Shown: positions 7,919 to 17,302, numbered from the stretch's first letter. The stretch: 35,447 bases of DNA from Candidatus Aenigmatarchaeota archaeon (GCA_021162425.1 JAGGYQ010000074.1:1-35447); one strand, 5' to 3'. Translations and numbers: made by a program. Notes: generated by a model from the letters alone, not told the origin.

Positions 7919-10900
7919 TTACTGGCATTGCAAGCCCAAATCGCTTTTTAATTTCTCAAATTGTTCAGGTGTGTAGTCAGCGTATTTGTCTATTTCTCCT
8001 TTATCTCTCATATCCTTCCATATATCATAGGCTTTTTCACAATCCTTCGAACTCATGTGCCCGAAACAACAAACAGATGTTGCACCTATGTCTCTGCATT
8101 CCAATGAAACAGGTAACGGCGGAGTCGTTGCTTTGTCATTGCATAGCCTGTCCTTTCTGCAATCGTCGTCAGACCTGCAACCACCCATTCCCAAATCACA
8201 ATGTGTATAACCTCTTGCTATTCTGTCAGCGCAATATTCTTCAGAGCCCGGTTCCTCTGCTGTCAGCGATTTTATGCATGTATCTCTGAAATTGAATAGT
8301 GTATCCTTTCTTTCCCATCTGACAAATGTGTATTCGGCGCTTGCATTAATAATATATGTTTTCTTTGGCACGCCTTTTAACACATCTGGCATGCCCTGGA
8401 ATCGGCAGAATCCTTGACTACCAAGAAATATTTCAGTTCTTCCTGTACTGAATGGTTGCCTTGTACCCTTTAGATTTGTGCATTGGATGTTCTTTGCACG
8501 GGTTAGGTCATGAGGTATTTCGATGCGGACATTTGGATTCCTTATTCTGCTTCTCGGACCTTCTGCTGATGTTAGGTTAAATCCTATGAAGAACGGGAAA
8601 TCTTCGCGGAGTGGCTGGTCCATTGTTCCAAGATTGAGATTTGCTGGCGATGTGCTCAAAACGGATTGCACCTGTTTTCTTGTGAGTTTGTTTTCTTTTG
8701 ATAGCCTGTCCCATTCATCCTTGCTTATGAAATCTATGCTTAGTGAAGACTCGGACTTGTAGTTGTATTCAATCAAAAACAGCATGGGTATATATTTTTC
8801 TTTTACTGTGTGCTTATGTCCGCCGAAAAAATCCCTCCATTCGCTTTTTTTGATATCCTCGCATGAGACAATTCCGAATATGAAAAGCGGAACGATATCC
8901 TGACGCTTTATTATGGTTTTCTTTTCAATGGGCAGCGAGTAAATATAAACAGGGGATTCGGCGCTCGCCACGTGAAATAATTCTTTTTTGAGGATGGGGT
9001 CGTCGCTTTCGGTTAGTGACAGTTCCTTGTCTTGGAATTTGAAGTTTATAAGCGGAAAGGTTGTCACAAGTTTTACAGACTGTAGCTCGGCATCATACAT
9101 GCCTTTGTTTTCAAGCTCGATTTCTATCATGAAATCTTCATCCACGTAAACTGATGGGATTGAAATCTTTCTTATCTCCAGACCATACGCACCTGCAGGG
9201 CTTATCTCATCGCCTATGTGTTTGCCCTCAGTTATTTGTTGTGCGAATCCCATAGGATTTGTGAACAATAACCAGGTCTGTCCGAATGTCTTCTGGAATT
9301 GGAAGAAAAGGTCGCCAATGGGTTTAATGACCTCGGCTACTGAGTTATGGATAGTAGGCCACCACTGACCAAATATGGCGACTCCAACCGACTGCTGGCC
9401 AACACCCATTCCGAATATAACAAAACCAATTGTAAGTATTAGCACACCCATCCATGGTCTGGTCTCGGCTGGTGTTGTAAGACCGGCGACAAGCCCGAGA
9501 ATCCATACCGCACCGAACACGATGCCCGCTGTCCCTTTAAAGAATCCGCCAACAAATGAAAAGCCATAAACAATCGCGAACAACAGCATTATGGCTATGA
9601 ATATTAGTTTATCTATCATTTCGTAACTTTCTGCAGTCGGAGATGCTATTTTACCGAGCGCTCTTATAACGTTGTTCTTCTCAGTTGCTACAGGGAAAAC
9701 AAAGAAAAACGCGAGTGTCAGCCAGCCGAGCTGAGGCGCCTGAAATATACCTGTTCCTTGCTTTAGCCCAAAAATGAAGACTGCAATGAACACGGCCAAA
9801 AGCACCCTTACAGCTGATTCTATGAATTCATCAGGCTTTGTTGGGTCAAAGGATATGGGAAGCGTAAAATACATACCGAATGCTAACAGAAGCAATAACA
9901 GGTTTGACAACGGAAAGCTTGCAGAATACAATCCGAATATGAAACTTATCAATGCCGCTAACTTCAAGACAGACCTCAGAAATGCCAAACCTGTGTTTGT
10001 TCTGTTTTCATGCGTGGCGAAAAGACTTCCGAAAAAGAATATGGTGGGATTTTCCACAATTTCTATTTTCTCAGGTTCGGGCAGTATTTCTCGAAAAGCC
10101 CAAAAGAGGAAACCAAGCAAAAAGCCCGTGTTTCCCAACAGTGCAGAGATTGTGATACCCAAAATTATTAACACAAGAAAGAAGAAAATGCCTTTTACCT
10201 TGTCCCCAGATTTTTCTGACAACCTTCTGATGGGGTCAAGTAATCTATGCTTTACCCGCCACTCCTCTATGGGTTCTTTGTCTATACTCTCTTCTCTTCT
10301 CATCCTTCTTTCTTTCACTTTTTTAGATATTTCTCCTTGAGATTTCTGATAAGCCTCTTGCTCTTCTATGGGGAATCTTTGACTGTCTCTATCGGAAAAT
10401 CCATGGTCTTTTATTAAACTTTGATCAACTAATCTTTCACCATAACTATCTTTTGGTATCTCATTTGCACTTATATCCGCAAAACCAAAATTATCTATAT
10501 TCGCGCTCGCTTTACCTATTAACTGATTTATCCCCTCTAACTGGTTTCTGAAATCTATTTTACTGCCTTTGATTTTTCCTTTGAATTTTCCAGTGTTAGT
10601 ATCGTATGTCAATCCGTATTTTCCAGCTAATTCTCCTTTAAGTTTGTTTTCAAGATCCTTCAATTGTTTTTTCATGATAACTTTTCTATTCTCTTTCCAT
10701 TCCCTGTAATATTGTTCAGATAGCTGAATTTGTATGCCCGCTATAATGGTGAAAACAATTCCTTCGTCGGTACGGCTGTAAGCGGGTGCACCATGATAAG
10801 GACAATAAAAACTGTAAACTCTTTTTGTGTGCGCGCCTGCAACATCGGTCGCAAACACGCGAAGGGGTCCCCCACACCTCGGACATCTATCGCTTATAAT

Positions 10901-11449
10901 TGGTATTAGTTTATGACCAGACTTTTTATAAATTACTCTGCACGAATTACAGTAATATTCGTCAGGTTCGTCAGTTCGTACTAACGGATAATAGGTTCCG
11001 TGGATATTGTAGCAGTTGGGGCAATATAAAGAATTCTTTGGATGTTGTGTAGAAGATTGCTCGCGTTTCCTTATGAACTCTACGTATTTCGGCTCTTTTA
11101 CCTCGGCCGGTCCCTTTAAGAGATGTGACTTTCTCATAAGGTAGTCTAAAGTTGCCAAAGCTTCCTGCGTCATTTCAGGACGACCATTATCTAAAATCCT
11201 CTCCTGTATATAAGTCGCTAAATCATCGTTTTCCCTTATAAGGTTGGGAAGATTCTTTAGGACACTTTTCAATTTTTTTGCATGCTTCACCCTTTCGTCG
11301 CGGGGCAATGATTTCCAATCAATCCCATAATATTTGCAGTAAATGTCTCTCACAAATCTGTAAGATTCCAAATTTTTCCTGAAAATCCCCTTGTCAATTT
11401 CATTTCTTTTTGCGCCTTTTCCAAGACCCCAGAAGGGAAATTTTACCAT
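7919..11449 (-). CDS. Giant orphan membrane protein: zinc ribbons, ~9 TM helices, Cys-rich C-terminus
   Basis: 1176 aa from the ATG at 11449 (MVKFPFWGLGKG). This start is preferred over the longer frame (to 11572) because a TATATA element lies 24-36 nt upstream on the minus strand. Order of parts: helical N-terminus (1-110); two zinc ribbons (CPNC 143-146 with CNSC 167-170; CPRC 189-192 with CPYH 216-219); a charged linker to about 415; about nine TM helices (420-690); a beta-sandwich-like region from about 755 with the look of CARDB/extracellular adhesion domains; and a C-terminal segment of about 110 residues with many Cys. I know no named family with this architecture. The zinc ribbons would be cytoplasmic and the Cys-rich end outside if the number of TM helices is odd (inference). 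Confidence 0.85.
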   Translation of the reverse strand: MVKFPFWGLGKGAKRNEIDKGIFRKNLESYRFVRDIYCKYYGIDWKSLPRDERVKHAKKLKSVLKNLPNLIRENDDLATYIQERILDNGRPEMTQEALATLDYLMRKSHLLKGPAEVKEPKYVEFIRKREQSSTQHPKNSLYCPNCYNIHGTYYPLVRTDEPDEYYCNSCRVIYKKSGHKLIPIISDRCPRCGGPLRVFATDVAGAHTKRVYSFYCPYHGAPAYSRTDEGIVFTIIAGIQIQLSEQYYREWKENRKVIMKKQLKDLENKLKGELAGKYGLTYDTNTGKFKGKIKGSKIDFRNQLEGINQLIGKASANIDNFGFADISANEIPKDSYGERLVDQSLIKDHGFSDRDSQRFPIEEQEAYQKSQGEISKKVKERRMRREESIDKEPIEEWRVKHRLLDPIRRLSEKSGDKVKGIFFFLVLIILGITISALLGNTGFLLGFLFWAFREILPEPEKIEIVENPTIFFFGSLFATHENRTNTGLAFLRSVLKLAALISFIFGLYSASFPLSNLLLLLLAFGMYFTLPISFDPTKPDEFIESAVRVLLAVFIAVFIFGLKQGTGIFQAPQLGWLTLAFFFVFPVATEKNNVIRALGKIASPTAESYEMIDKLIFIAIMLLFAIVYGFSFVGGFFKGTAGIVFGAVWILGLVAGLTTPAETRPWMGVLILTIGFVIFGMGVGQQSVGVAIFGQWWPTIHNSVAEVIKPIGDLFFQFQKTFGQTWLLFTNPMGFAQQITEGKHIGDEISPAGAYGLEIRKISIPSVYVDEDFMIEIELENKGMYDAELQSVKLVTTFPLINFKFQDKELSLTESDDPILKKELFHVASAESPVYIYSLPIEKKTIIKRQDIVPLFIFGIVSCEDIKKSEWRDFFGGHKHTVKEKYIPMLFLIEYNYKSESSLSIDFISKDEWDRLSKENKLTRKQVQSVLSTSPANLNLGTMDQPLREDFPFFIGFNLTSAEGPRSRIRNPNVRIEIPHDLTRAKNIQCTNLKGTRQPFSTGRTEIFLGSQGFCRFQGMPDVLKGVPKKTYIINASAEYTFVRWERKDTLFNFRDTCIKSLTAEEPGSEEYCADRIARGYTHCDLGMGGCRSDDDCRKDRLCNDKATTPPLPVSLECRDIGATSVCCFGHMSSKDCEKAYDIWKDMRDKGEIDKYADYTPEQFEKLKSDLGLQCQ

Positions 11450-11601
11450 ATTTATTTCATTGCTTTGAAAAACTATATATTTACATTTTATTTCTTTATG
11501 GTGCAGAAAAGTGATATTCAGTAATCTCAGAACCACAACTTGGTTCTTAAAATGTGCATTACTAATAAACATTTTTAAATAAAAACGTGTATTATTAAAG
11601 T
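11450..11601. promoter_or_regulatory. Divergent promoter region, giant protein / DUF4143 ATPase
   Basis: The minus-strand TATA (within 11473-11485, reading TAAATATATAGTT) serves the giant protein. The plus-strand TTTTTAAAT at 11573-11581 lies about 21-29 nt before ATG 11602. The reading frame of the giant gene stays open through this region up to 11572, but the residues there are unlike the rest of the protein. Confidence 0.4.
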
Positions 11602-12882
11602 ATGAACGAACTCAAATCGGTCTTGGTGGACCAGAGAAGGGAAATGGATGAAAGGTTCAGAAGGGAGAGGATAATTAAGAGGGAAATGGAAGAAAAATTA
11701 ACCTCAGAAATAAAAAGCGAGGTGGCCAAGGTCGTGATGGGTGTGAGGAGGGCAGGAAAATCCATCATGTGCTACCATCTTCTCAACGACAAAGAATTCC
11801 TGTACGTGAATTTTGATGATGAAAGACTTGACGGAATTCAGGCGAAGGATCTGAATGAACTGATAAAGATATACGTATCGATTCACGGGAAGGATTTTTA
11901 TTTGGCGCTTCTCGACGAGCCACAAAGAGTGAAAGGCTGGGAACTTTTTGTAAACCGATTATTGAGGGCGGGGAAGAGCGTGTTCGTCACAGGCTCCAGC
12001 TCAGAACTTCTTAGCAAGGAGCTCGCCACCCATCTCACAGGCAGGCATCTGGATTATCTTCTCTTCCCCTTCAGCTTCAGGGAATTCCTGAAATTCAAGG
12101 ACGTGGAGATTAACGAAGAATTGATGCTCTCGACCAAAGGGAAGGGAATCCTCCTCAAACACCTTTCAGAATTCATAAAAAAGGGTGGGATGCCACAAGC
12201 TCTGAAAATCCATAACTGGCAGGGATTCCTGAGGGGATTGTACGAAGACATAATCATGAAGGATGTCGTACTGAGGTATCGCATAAGGTATGTTCAGATG
12301 TTTAAAACCATTTCGAGATTTCTGATGAAAAGTCATTCGAAATACGTAAGTTTCAATTCCATAAGAAAGGCATTCGGGGTGAAAACCATTCACACGGTAA
12401 GGGATTATGCAGACTATCTCGAAAGTGCGTTCCTCCTCTTTTTCGTGAAGAAGTATGCACCCTCGTTGAAGGAGGTTGAGAATGTCCCCAAAAAGGTTTA
12501 CTGTATAGATACGGGAATCCTGACCTCGCTTTTCTCATCCCCAGAAATCGGAAGATTGATGGAGAACGTGGTTGGAGTCGAACTCCTCAGGTGGAAAGCT
12601 TATTTGGGCGGAAACCCAGAGGTTTACTACTTCAAGGATTATCAGGGAAGAGAGGTCGATTTCGTCCTTAAAGAGGATTCGCGTATTTCGCAGCTAATCC
12701 AGGTAACCTACGCCGCCGGTCCGGACGAAATCGAAAAACGCGAACTCCGCTCGTTACTGAAGGCGTCGAAAGAACTTTGCTGCAAAAACCTCCTCGTCAT
12801 AACCTGGGACTACGAGGGTGAGGAAGTTCGAAGTAACAGAAAGGTAAAATTCGTTCCGTTATGGAAATGGCTCCTGCGCTAA
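11602..12882 (+). CDS. AAA-family ATPase with DUF4143 domain
   Basis: 426 aa. Walker A is GVRRAGKS (residues about 49-56). ALLDEPQRV near 98-106 is the Walker B/DExQ element of the AAA_14 type, and VTGSSSELL near 131-139 is sensor 1. The C-terminal half, with CIDTGI and KDYQGREVDFVLKED, is the DUF4143 domain, whose last part resembles a restriction-endonuclease-like fold (D...E.D.. pattern). This family is common, patchily distributed and of unknown function, and often linked to mobile or defence islands. By eye its codons are more GC-rich than those of its neighbours, which suggests recent acquisition; this was not computed. Leaderless. It ends 2 bp from the convergent ndk. Confidence 0.88.
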   Translation: MNELKSVLVDQRREMDERFRRERIIKREMEEKLTSEIKSEVAKVVMGVRRAGKSIMCYHLLNDKEFLYVNFDDERLDGIQAKDLNELIKIYVSIHGKDFYLALLDEPQRVKGWELFVNRLLRAGKSVFVTGSSSELLSKELATHLTGRHLDYLLFPFSFREFLKFKDVEINEELMLSTKGKGILLKHLSEFIKKGGMPQALKIHNWQGFLRGLYEDIIMKDVVLRYRIRYVQMFKTISRFLMKSHSKYVSFNSIRKAFGVKTIHTVRDYADYLESAFLLFFVKKYAPSLKEVENVPKKVYCIDTGILTSLFSSPEIGRLMENVVGVELLRWKAYLGGNPEVYYFKDYQGREVDFVLKEDSRISQLIQVTYAAGPDEIEKRELRSLLKASKELCCKNLLVITWDYEGEEVRSNRKVKFVPLWKWLLR

Positions 12883-12884
12883 AC

Positions 12885-13331
12885 TCACTCCAAAATTTCG
12901 CTCTCCTCAAACCACAACTTTATCTCTTCTTCCGCCTCTTCTCTCGTTCCTGAAGCGTGAACAAGATTGTATATCGACCTTCTTTCTGCATCTGCCTTTT
13001 CCTTTGAGTCGTTCCCCAAATCACCGCGTATCGTCCCTTTTTCAGCTTTCGATGGATCTGTTGCTCCCACAATCTTTCTCACACGTGATACAGCATCTTC
13101 ACCCTCGAGAACTATTGCAACCACCCGTTTTTCCGCAAGATAATCTACAAGAACATTGAAAAACGGCTTATCCTTATGAACAGCGTAATGTGCTTGTACA
13201 AATTCCCTTGAAGGTATGACCATCCTAAGATTTGCAACTTTTAACCCGTTCTCCTCAAATCTCTTTATTATCTCACCTATCAAATTCCTCTCGACACCAT
13301 CAGGTTTTATTAATACGAGAGTTCTTTCCAT
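12885..13331 (-). CDS. ndk: Nucleoside-diphosphate kinase
   Basis: 148 aa, canonical NDK length, starting MERTLVLIKPDGVERNL. Active-site phospho-His is His125 in NLVHASGTREEAEEEI. It moves the gamma phosphate between NTPs and NDPs. Upstream in-frame GTG (13340) and ATG (13337) starts exist, but the Shine-Dalgarno GGTGAT at 13336-13341 lies over them and 4 nt before the ATG at 13331, which decides the start. The first 32 bases overlap the end of adk in another frame, so the two nucleotide kinases are translationally coupled. Confidence 0.95.
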   Translation of the reverse strand: MERTLVLIKPDGVERNLIGEIIKRFEENGLKVANLRMVIPSREFVQAHYAVHKDKPFFNVLVDYLAEKRVVAIVLEGEDAVSRVRKIVGATDPSKAEKGTIRGDLGNDSKEKADAERRSIYNLVHASGTREEAEEEIKLWFEESEILE

Positions 13332-13965
13332 GAACATCACCTTTTATTTTTCTCACTATTTCATTTATTACATGCTCAATATCTTGGTCTGCATAGACAT
13401 CTGATAGTATTCCGTTCCTCCTGTAGAAATCGATCAACGGCTTTGTTTCCCGTTCGTATATTTCGAGACGCTTTCTGACAACATTCTCTTTGTCATCTTC
13501 CCGTTGCAGGAGCTTACTTTTGCATATGTCACATTTCCTGTTGTTTTTAGGTGGACGGAAGTAGATGTTGTATACAGCCTTACATTTCGGGCATATCAAA
13601 CGACCTGAAAGTCTTTTTATTATGAGGTCTTCTGGTGCGAAAAAGTTTATAACAATATCAATGTCAACAAAGCGCTTGAGTTCTTCTGCCTGCCTCACAG
13701 TCCTCGGAAAACCATCGAGTATGAAGCCTTTTTTGCAGTCATTCTTATCAAGTCTTTTTTTAAGTATTTCAATAATCACCTCGTCTGGGACAAGATGACC
13801 TTTGTTCATGTATTGTCTGACTTTATTCCCGAGCTCTGTGCCTTTGTTTATTTCGTCTCTCAGAATATCGCCGGATGAGATATGTGGTATATTTAGCTTC
13901 ACGGAAAGCATAGCTGCGTATGTCCCTTTTCCCACACCAGGCGGACCTAAAAATACGATATTCAT
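13300..13965 (-). CDS. adk: Adenylate kinase, long form with zinc-type LID
   Basis: 221 aa. P-loop GPPGVGKGT at residues 7-15, NMP-binding DGFPRT at 84-89. The LID has four cysteines (Cys125, 128, 145, 148), typical of zinc-binding bacterial-type adenylate kinases. It converts AMP + ATP to 2 ADP. It is the long, bacterial-like Adk rather than the short trimeric archaeal AdkA, a pattern seen in several archaeal lineages. A GGGAT element precedes the ATG by a few bases. It overlaps ndk downstream by 32 bases. Confidence 0.96.
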   Translation of the reverse strand: MNIVFLGPPGVGKGTYAAMLSVKLNIPHISSGDILRDEINKGTELGNKVRQYMNKGHLVPDEVIIEILKKRLDKNDCKKGFILDGFPRTVRQAEELKRFVDIDIVINFFAPEDLIIKRLSGRLICPKCKAVYNIYFRPPKNNRKCDICKSKLLQREDDKENVVRKRLEIYERETKPLIDFYRRNGILSDVYADQDIEHVINEIVRKIKGDVHGKNSRINKT

Positions 13966-14016
13966 ATGAATCCCTTTTTCAGATTAATTATTTAGATATT
14001 CTTGATTTAAAGATTT

Positions 14017-15162
14017 CTATTGGAAAAATATTTTTGATTCTTTTGTATCGGATCTCAGAACATAGTTTGCAAATTGGATGTATTCATTTATGGATATTGG
14101 TCTTCCTCCAAGTGCACATATAAAATTGCTTATTGAAATACCTTTACCGTATAAGGCTGAACGGATTTCATGAAAAAGGATTCCGCCTGAACCAGGTGCT
14201 ATATTCTGGTCTATCACACCAACCGCTTTCACATTTTCCACAAGTTTTCTTAATAAATCCTTCGGGAATGGCCTGAAAACACGTATACGAAGTAAACCAA
14301 TCTTCTTGCCTTCATCCCTCATCTTTTTGACAGCAGCTTTTGCTATGGTTGTGTTTGCTCCTATGGATATCAAGCACGCATCGGCATCATCCATCATATA
14401 TGATTCAACTAAATCGTATTTTCTGCCGAACATTTTTCCCCAATCCTTGCTCACTTCCTCTATGACTTTCAATGCATTTTTATGCGCAAGATGTACCTGT
14501 TCTCTGAAATAAGGATACTCTTCCATCACACCCACGCCCTGAGCCATCGGTTTTTCAGGATCAAGGACAACCTTCGCCTTTCTTGGAGGTAAAAATTTAT
14601 CCACCTTTTTCTGATCAGGTATGACAACAGGTTCTCTCGTATACGATTGATAGAAACCATCCATATTTATGAAAGCGGGAAGCAAAACGTTACGACTTTC
14701 GCATATTTTGTAAAGCATGATTACACTATCCAAAACCTCCTGATTATTTTCGCTGAAAAGCATGAGCCATCCAGAATCTCTCTGGTCGAGTATGTCATTG
14801 TGATCCGGCCATAACGTGATAGGAGCGGATAAGCCTCTCGATACGTTAACCATAACTATGGGTAAACGCATACCGGATGCTATGTATAAAACTTCATGCA
14901 TCAACAGCAAACCTTGGGATGAACTTGCCGTAAAAACACGGGCACCTGTAGCGGAAGCAGCCACAGCAGCTGACATTACTGAATGCTCGCTTTCCGCGCG
15001 CAAAAATTCGGTTTTGAACACACCATCGGAAACCCATTTTGCTATCGTTTCGATTATCTCTGTCTGTGGTGTTATCGGGAAATTTGGAACTACCTGTACC
15101 CTTGAAAGCCTTGCGCCCCAGGCAGCTGATGCATTTCCATCGAGAAGGGTTTTCTTTGTCAT
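14017..15162 (-). CDS. porA: 2-oxoacid (pyruvate):ferredoxin oxidoreductase, alpha subunit
   Basis: 381 aa, full length for a PorA subunit. The N-terminus has NFPITPQTEIIETIAKW and EFLRAESEHSVMSAAVAASATGARVFTASSSQGL, the pyrimidine-binding (PP) core of the alpha chain; the C-terminal half (ISIGANTTIAKAAVKKMR, GVIDQNIAPGSGGILFHE) is domain II. With the TPP-bearing beta subunit it makes acetyl-CoA and reduced ferredoxin from pyruvate; the exact 2-oxoacid cannot be fixed. The beta gene is 6.2 kb away (21382-22293) and no gamma or delta subunit is in the window, unlike the usual contiguous operon. Confidence 0.93.
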   Translation of the reverse strand: MTKKTLLDGNASAAWGARLSRVQVVPNFPITPQTEIIETIAKWVSDGVFKTEFLRAESEHSVMSAAVAASATGARVFTASSSQGLLLMHEVLYIASGMRLPIVMVNVSRGLSAPITLWPDHNDILDQRDSGWLMLFSENNQEVLDSVIMLYKICESRNVLLPAFINMDGFYQSYTREPVVIPDQKKVDKFLPPRKAKVVLDPEKPMAQGVGVMEEYPYFREQVHLAHKNALKVIEEVSKDWGKMFGRKYDLVESYMMDDADACLISIGANTTIAKAAVKKMRDEGKKIGLLRIRVFRPFPKDLLRKLVENVKAVGVIDQNIAPGSGGILFHEIRSALYGKGISISNFICALGGRPISINEYIQFANYVLRSDTKESKIFFQ

Positions 15163-15216
15163 TAATTAAGGATTGTTAATTCTTCAATAAATTTGTTCAT
15201 AAAAATAAAGAAAAAA

Positions 15217-17112
15217 TCAGCCTATGAACACAGGACGTTTTGTTATGAGTTTTGGTAATGACAGTGGTATGAATGGTTTATCCTTTGTCAAATCTTTCAC
15301 ATATTTTATCACATCTTCTGCGTTCATCTTTTTGACTTCACCTGTCTCCCTGAACCTCACAGCCAAAACGCCTTCATTAATCTCCCTTTCGCCCACAACC
15401 ACTATTAAAGGAACCCATTCAGTCTCTGCATCCCTTATCTTTTTCTGTACAGTTTCGTTTCTGTCGTCCACATCAACCCTTATGTTATGTTTTTCAATCT
15501 CCTCTGAAATCTTCGCAGCATCTTCGACGAATTTCTCTGAAACAGGTATTATTCTTATCTGTGTCGGGCTCAACCACATTGGGAACACAGGGTTTTTTCC
15601 TTGCTGCGACTCCATGTATGCCTTTTCAAGCAACGCATACATAACCCTTTCTATGCTTCCTGAAGGTGAGAGGTGAAGGATTATTGGATGCTTTCTCTTG
15701 TTGTCTTTGTCTGTGAAGTATATGCCATATCTCTCGCTGTTTTCCACGTCTATCTGATCAGTAGCCAAACAAGCAGCTTTGTCAAGCGCGTCTACAAAAT
15801 TCCACTCCATTTTGAACACGAAATAGAAAAATCTTTCCGACCACATTTCTACCAGAATGGGTTTATCCATGAGTTTTACCATTTCATGAACAAATTTTTT
15901 GTTCTTCTCGTAGAAATCCTTGACTATCCTCACCGAGAATTCTATATCCTTTTTAATGTCAAAACCAATACCTTCCTCGACTTCTTTTGCCAGCTGGAAT
16001 CTTCGTTTGATCTCCTCTTTTGCCTGTTCAATGTTCGCGCATAATGCGTGACAATCAGGCATGGTGAACGCTCTGAGCCTTCTTAATCCTGCAAGCTCAC
16101 CTCTCTGCTCAACTCTGAATGAATATCTTGTTAATTCATATATTCTCAGAGGAAGGTTTCTATACGATATGCTCGCATCTTTTGCTATTAAGAATTGCCC
16201 AAAACATGCCGCAAACCTCAGGAATACATGTTTATTCGGTGTTTCTATTACGTACTGCCTTGCTGGGAATCTGTTCAGATACTTTTTGAGTGTTGGGTGA
16301 TCTAAATCGTACATTATAGGTGTTTCCACCTCCATAGCTCCATATTCTATTGTCTTCTTCGTGACAAACCGTTCGAGCAAACTTTTGATAAGTCTACCTT
16401 TTGGTAAAAATCTGAAATGACCTGGATCGCTTGCAGGTTCGTAATCGACAAGTTCAAGCCTTTTCATGAGTTTTATATGTGGAGGCTCTTTGGTTACGAG
16501 TCTGTTTTTTGTTATTTCATATTTGACAAGTTTTTCAAGTCTTTCATTCCCTTTAAAATCAAACCCGTGAATCTTCCCATCTTTCATCTCAATTTTATGT
16601 GCGTTACCATCTGGTGTGAGTATATACCATTCAGATTTCAATGTTTTCTCTTTCTTCAACGCCTCTGAAACATTCTCTTTTTTTGCTTCACCTTCGGGTG
16701 TTATCTCCCTTGAAAGTTCAGATAAAGGATGACCTTTGACTTTTATGTTGAACGCCTTATACCAACCAAACGGCGCTCTATATACCTCATATCCCTTTTC
16801 CTTTAAAATTCTTTCAACGTTTTTCAGGACTTTCAGGGCAACATCAGGTTTTGAAGGTTTTTGTGATAGATGAACATATGGATATATCACTATTGTTTTT
16901 GCCTTGACCTCATCATATACATCAAGAATTTCTTTAACAGTTTTATCAACAAGATTTTTTGTATTCTTCTCATCCCCCTTTTCAACAGAAGAGAAAACAA
17001 CCAAGGCCTCTTCAGCTTTGTAAATTTTCTTTTCTATTTCTTCTGCCTGCTTTATGGCTTTTTTCTTCGGTTCCCATTCTATGAAGTCCGAATGTAACAG
17101 CAGGATTTTCAT
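15217..17112 (-). CDS. thrS: Threonyl-tRNA synthetase, archaeal type
   Basis: 631 aa. The first ~145 residues (MKILLLHSDFIEWEPKKKA) are the archaeal N-terminal editing domain, which is related to D-aminoacyl-tRNA deacylase and clears mischarged Ser. The class II catalytic core follows (motif 2 around RVEQRGELAGLRRLRAFTMPDCHALC; motif 3 near HLSPSGSIERVMYALLE), then the anticodon-binding domain (residues about 520-625). Strong Shine-Dalgarno GGAGGGAT (17116-17123) 3 nt before the ATG, unusual among the mostly leaderless genes here. A GC-rich structured element lies about 45 bp upstream on the same strand and could be a leader or a separate RNA. The C-terminus (SLPKLITKRPVFIG) is complete. Confidence 0.96.
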   Translation of the reverse strand: MKILLLHSDFIEWEPKKKAIKQAEEIEKKIYKAEEALVVFSSVEKGDEKNTKNLVDKTVKEILDVYDEVKAKTIVIYPYVHLSQKPSKPDVALKVLKNVERILKEKGYEVYRAPFGWYKAFNIKVKGHPLSELSREITPEGEAKKENVSEALKKEKTLKSEWYILTPDGNAHKIEMKDGKIHGFDFKGNERLEKLVKYEITKNRLVTKEPPHIKLMKRLELVDYEPASDPGHFRFLPKGRLIKSLLERFVTKKTIEYGAMEVETPIMYDLDHPTLKKYLNRFPARQYVIETPNKHVFLRFAACFGQFLIAKDASISYRNLPLRIYELTRYSFRVEQRGELAGLRRLRAFTMPDCHALCANIEQAKEEIKRRFQLAKEVEEGIGFDIKKDIEFSVRIVKDFYEKNKKFVHEMVKLMDKPILVEMWSERFFYFVFKMEWNFVDALDKAACLATDQIDVENSERYGIYFTDKDNKRKHPIILHLSPSGSIERVMYALLEKAYMESQQGKNPVFPMWLSPTQIRIIPVSEKFVEDAAKISEEIEKHNIRVDVDDRNETVQKKIRDAETEWVPLIVVVGEREINEGVLAVRFRETGEVKKMNAEDVIKYVKDLTKDKPFIPLSLPKLITKRPVFIG

Positions 17113-17155
17113 ATTATCCCTCCTTTATTTCATCTTTGACATCGTGCTTAAATAA

Positions 17156-17254
17156 ACTCACGGCTGGCCGGTTGTCATCCAGAAGAAGTCAGACCCGGCC
17201 ATAGACCACTGACTAAGCGAGCTTCGTCGTCGTGGTCGTCGTGAAGCCGGAGTT
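17156..17254 (-). ncRNA. Putative structured RNA between HDAC-like gene and thrS
   Basis: A GC-rich island of about 100 bases in an AT-rich gap. Seen: an outer stem (ACTC at 17156-17159 plus CGGCT at 17161-17165 pairing with AGCCG GAGT at 17245-17253, one bulged A); a hairpin GGCCGG/CCGGCC (17166-17171 with 17195-17200); and a second hairpin GCTTC/GAAGC (17221-17225 with 17243-17247) whose loop is made of GTCGTCGT repeats. A TATA-like AATTATAAAT (minus reading of 17271-17280) lies about 23 nt before the outer stem, so transcription would begin at its base. On the minus strand the GGCCGG hairpin holds CTGA and GGATGA, similar to D and C boxes, so an L7Ae kink-turn is possible. Not a tRNA. It is either an independent sRNA or a thrS leader. 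Confidence 0.5.
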
Positions 17255-17302
17255 CATAAAAGTAAATTTGATTTATAATTTAAATTTATTTCGTGTACAA
17301 TT

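Noticed and set aside
9774-10340. 188-aa plus-strand frame inside the giant membrane protein gene
   Set aside because: Antisense to a long real reading frame; Ser/Lys/Pro-rich shadow with no domain or promoter.
11450-11572. 41-residue extension of the giant protein
   Set aside because: It covers the TATA box that fits the start at 11449 and looks non-coding.
17156-17254. tRNA or standard C/D or H/ACA guide RNA
   Set aside because: No acceptor/T-arm geometry; C- and D-like boxes are in one hairpin rather than at the ends; no ACA at the 3' end.
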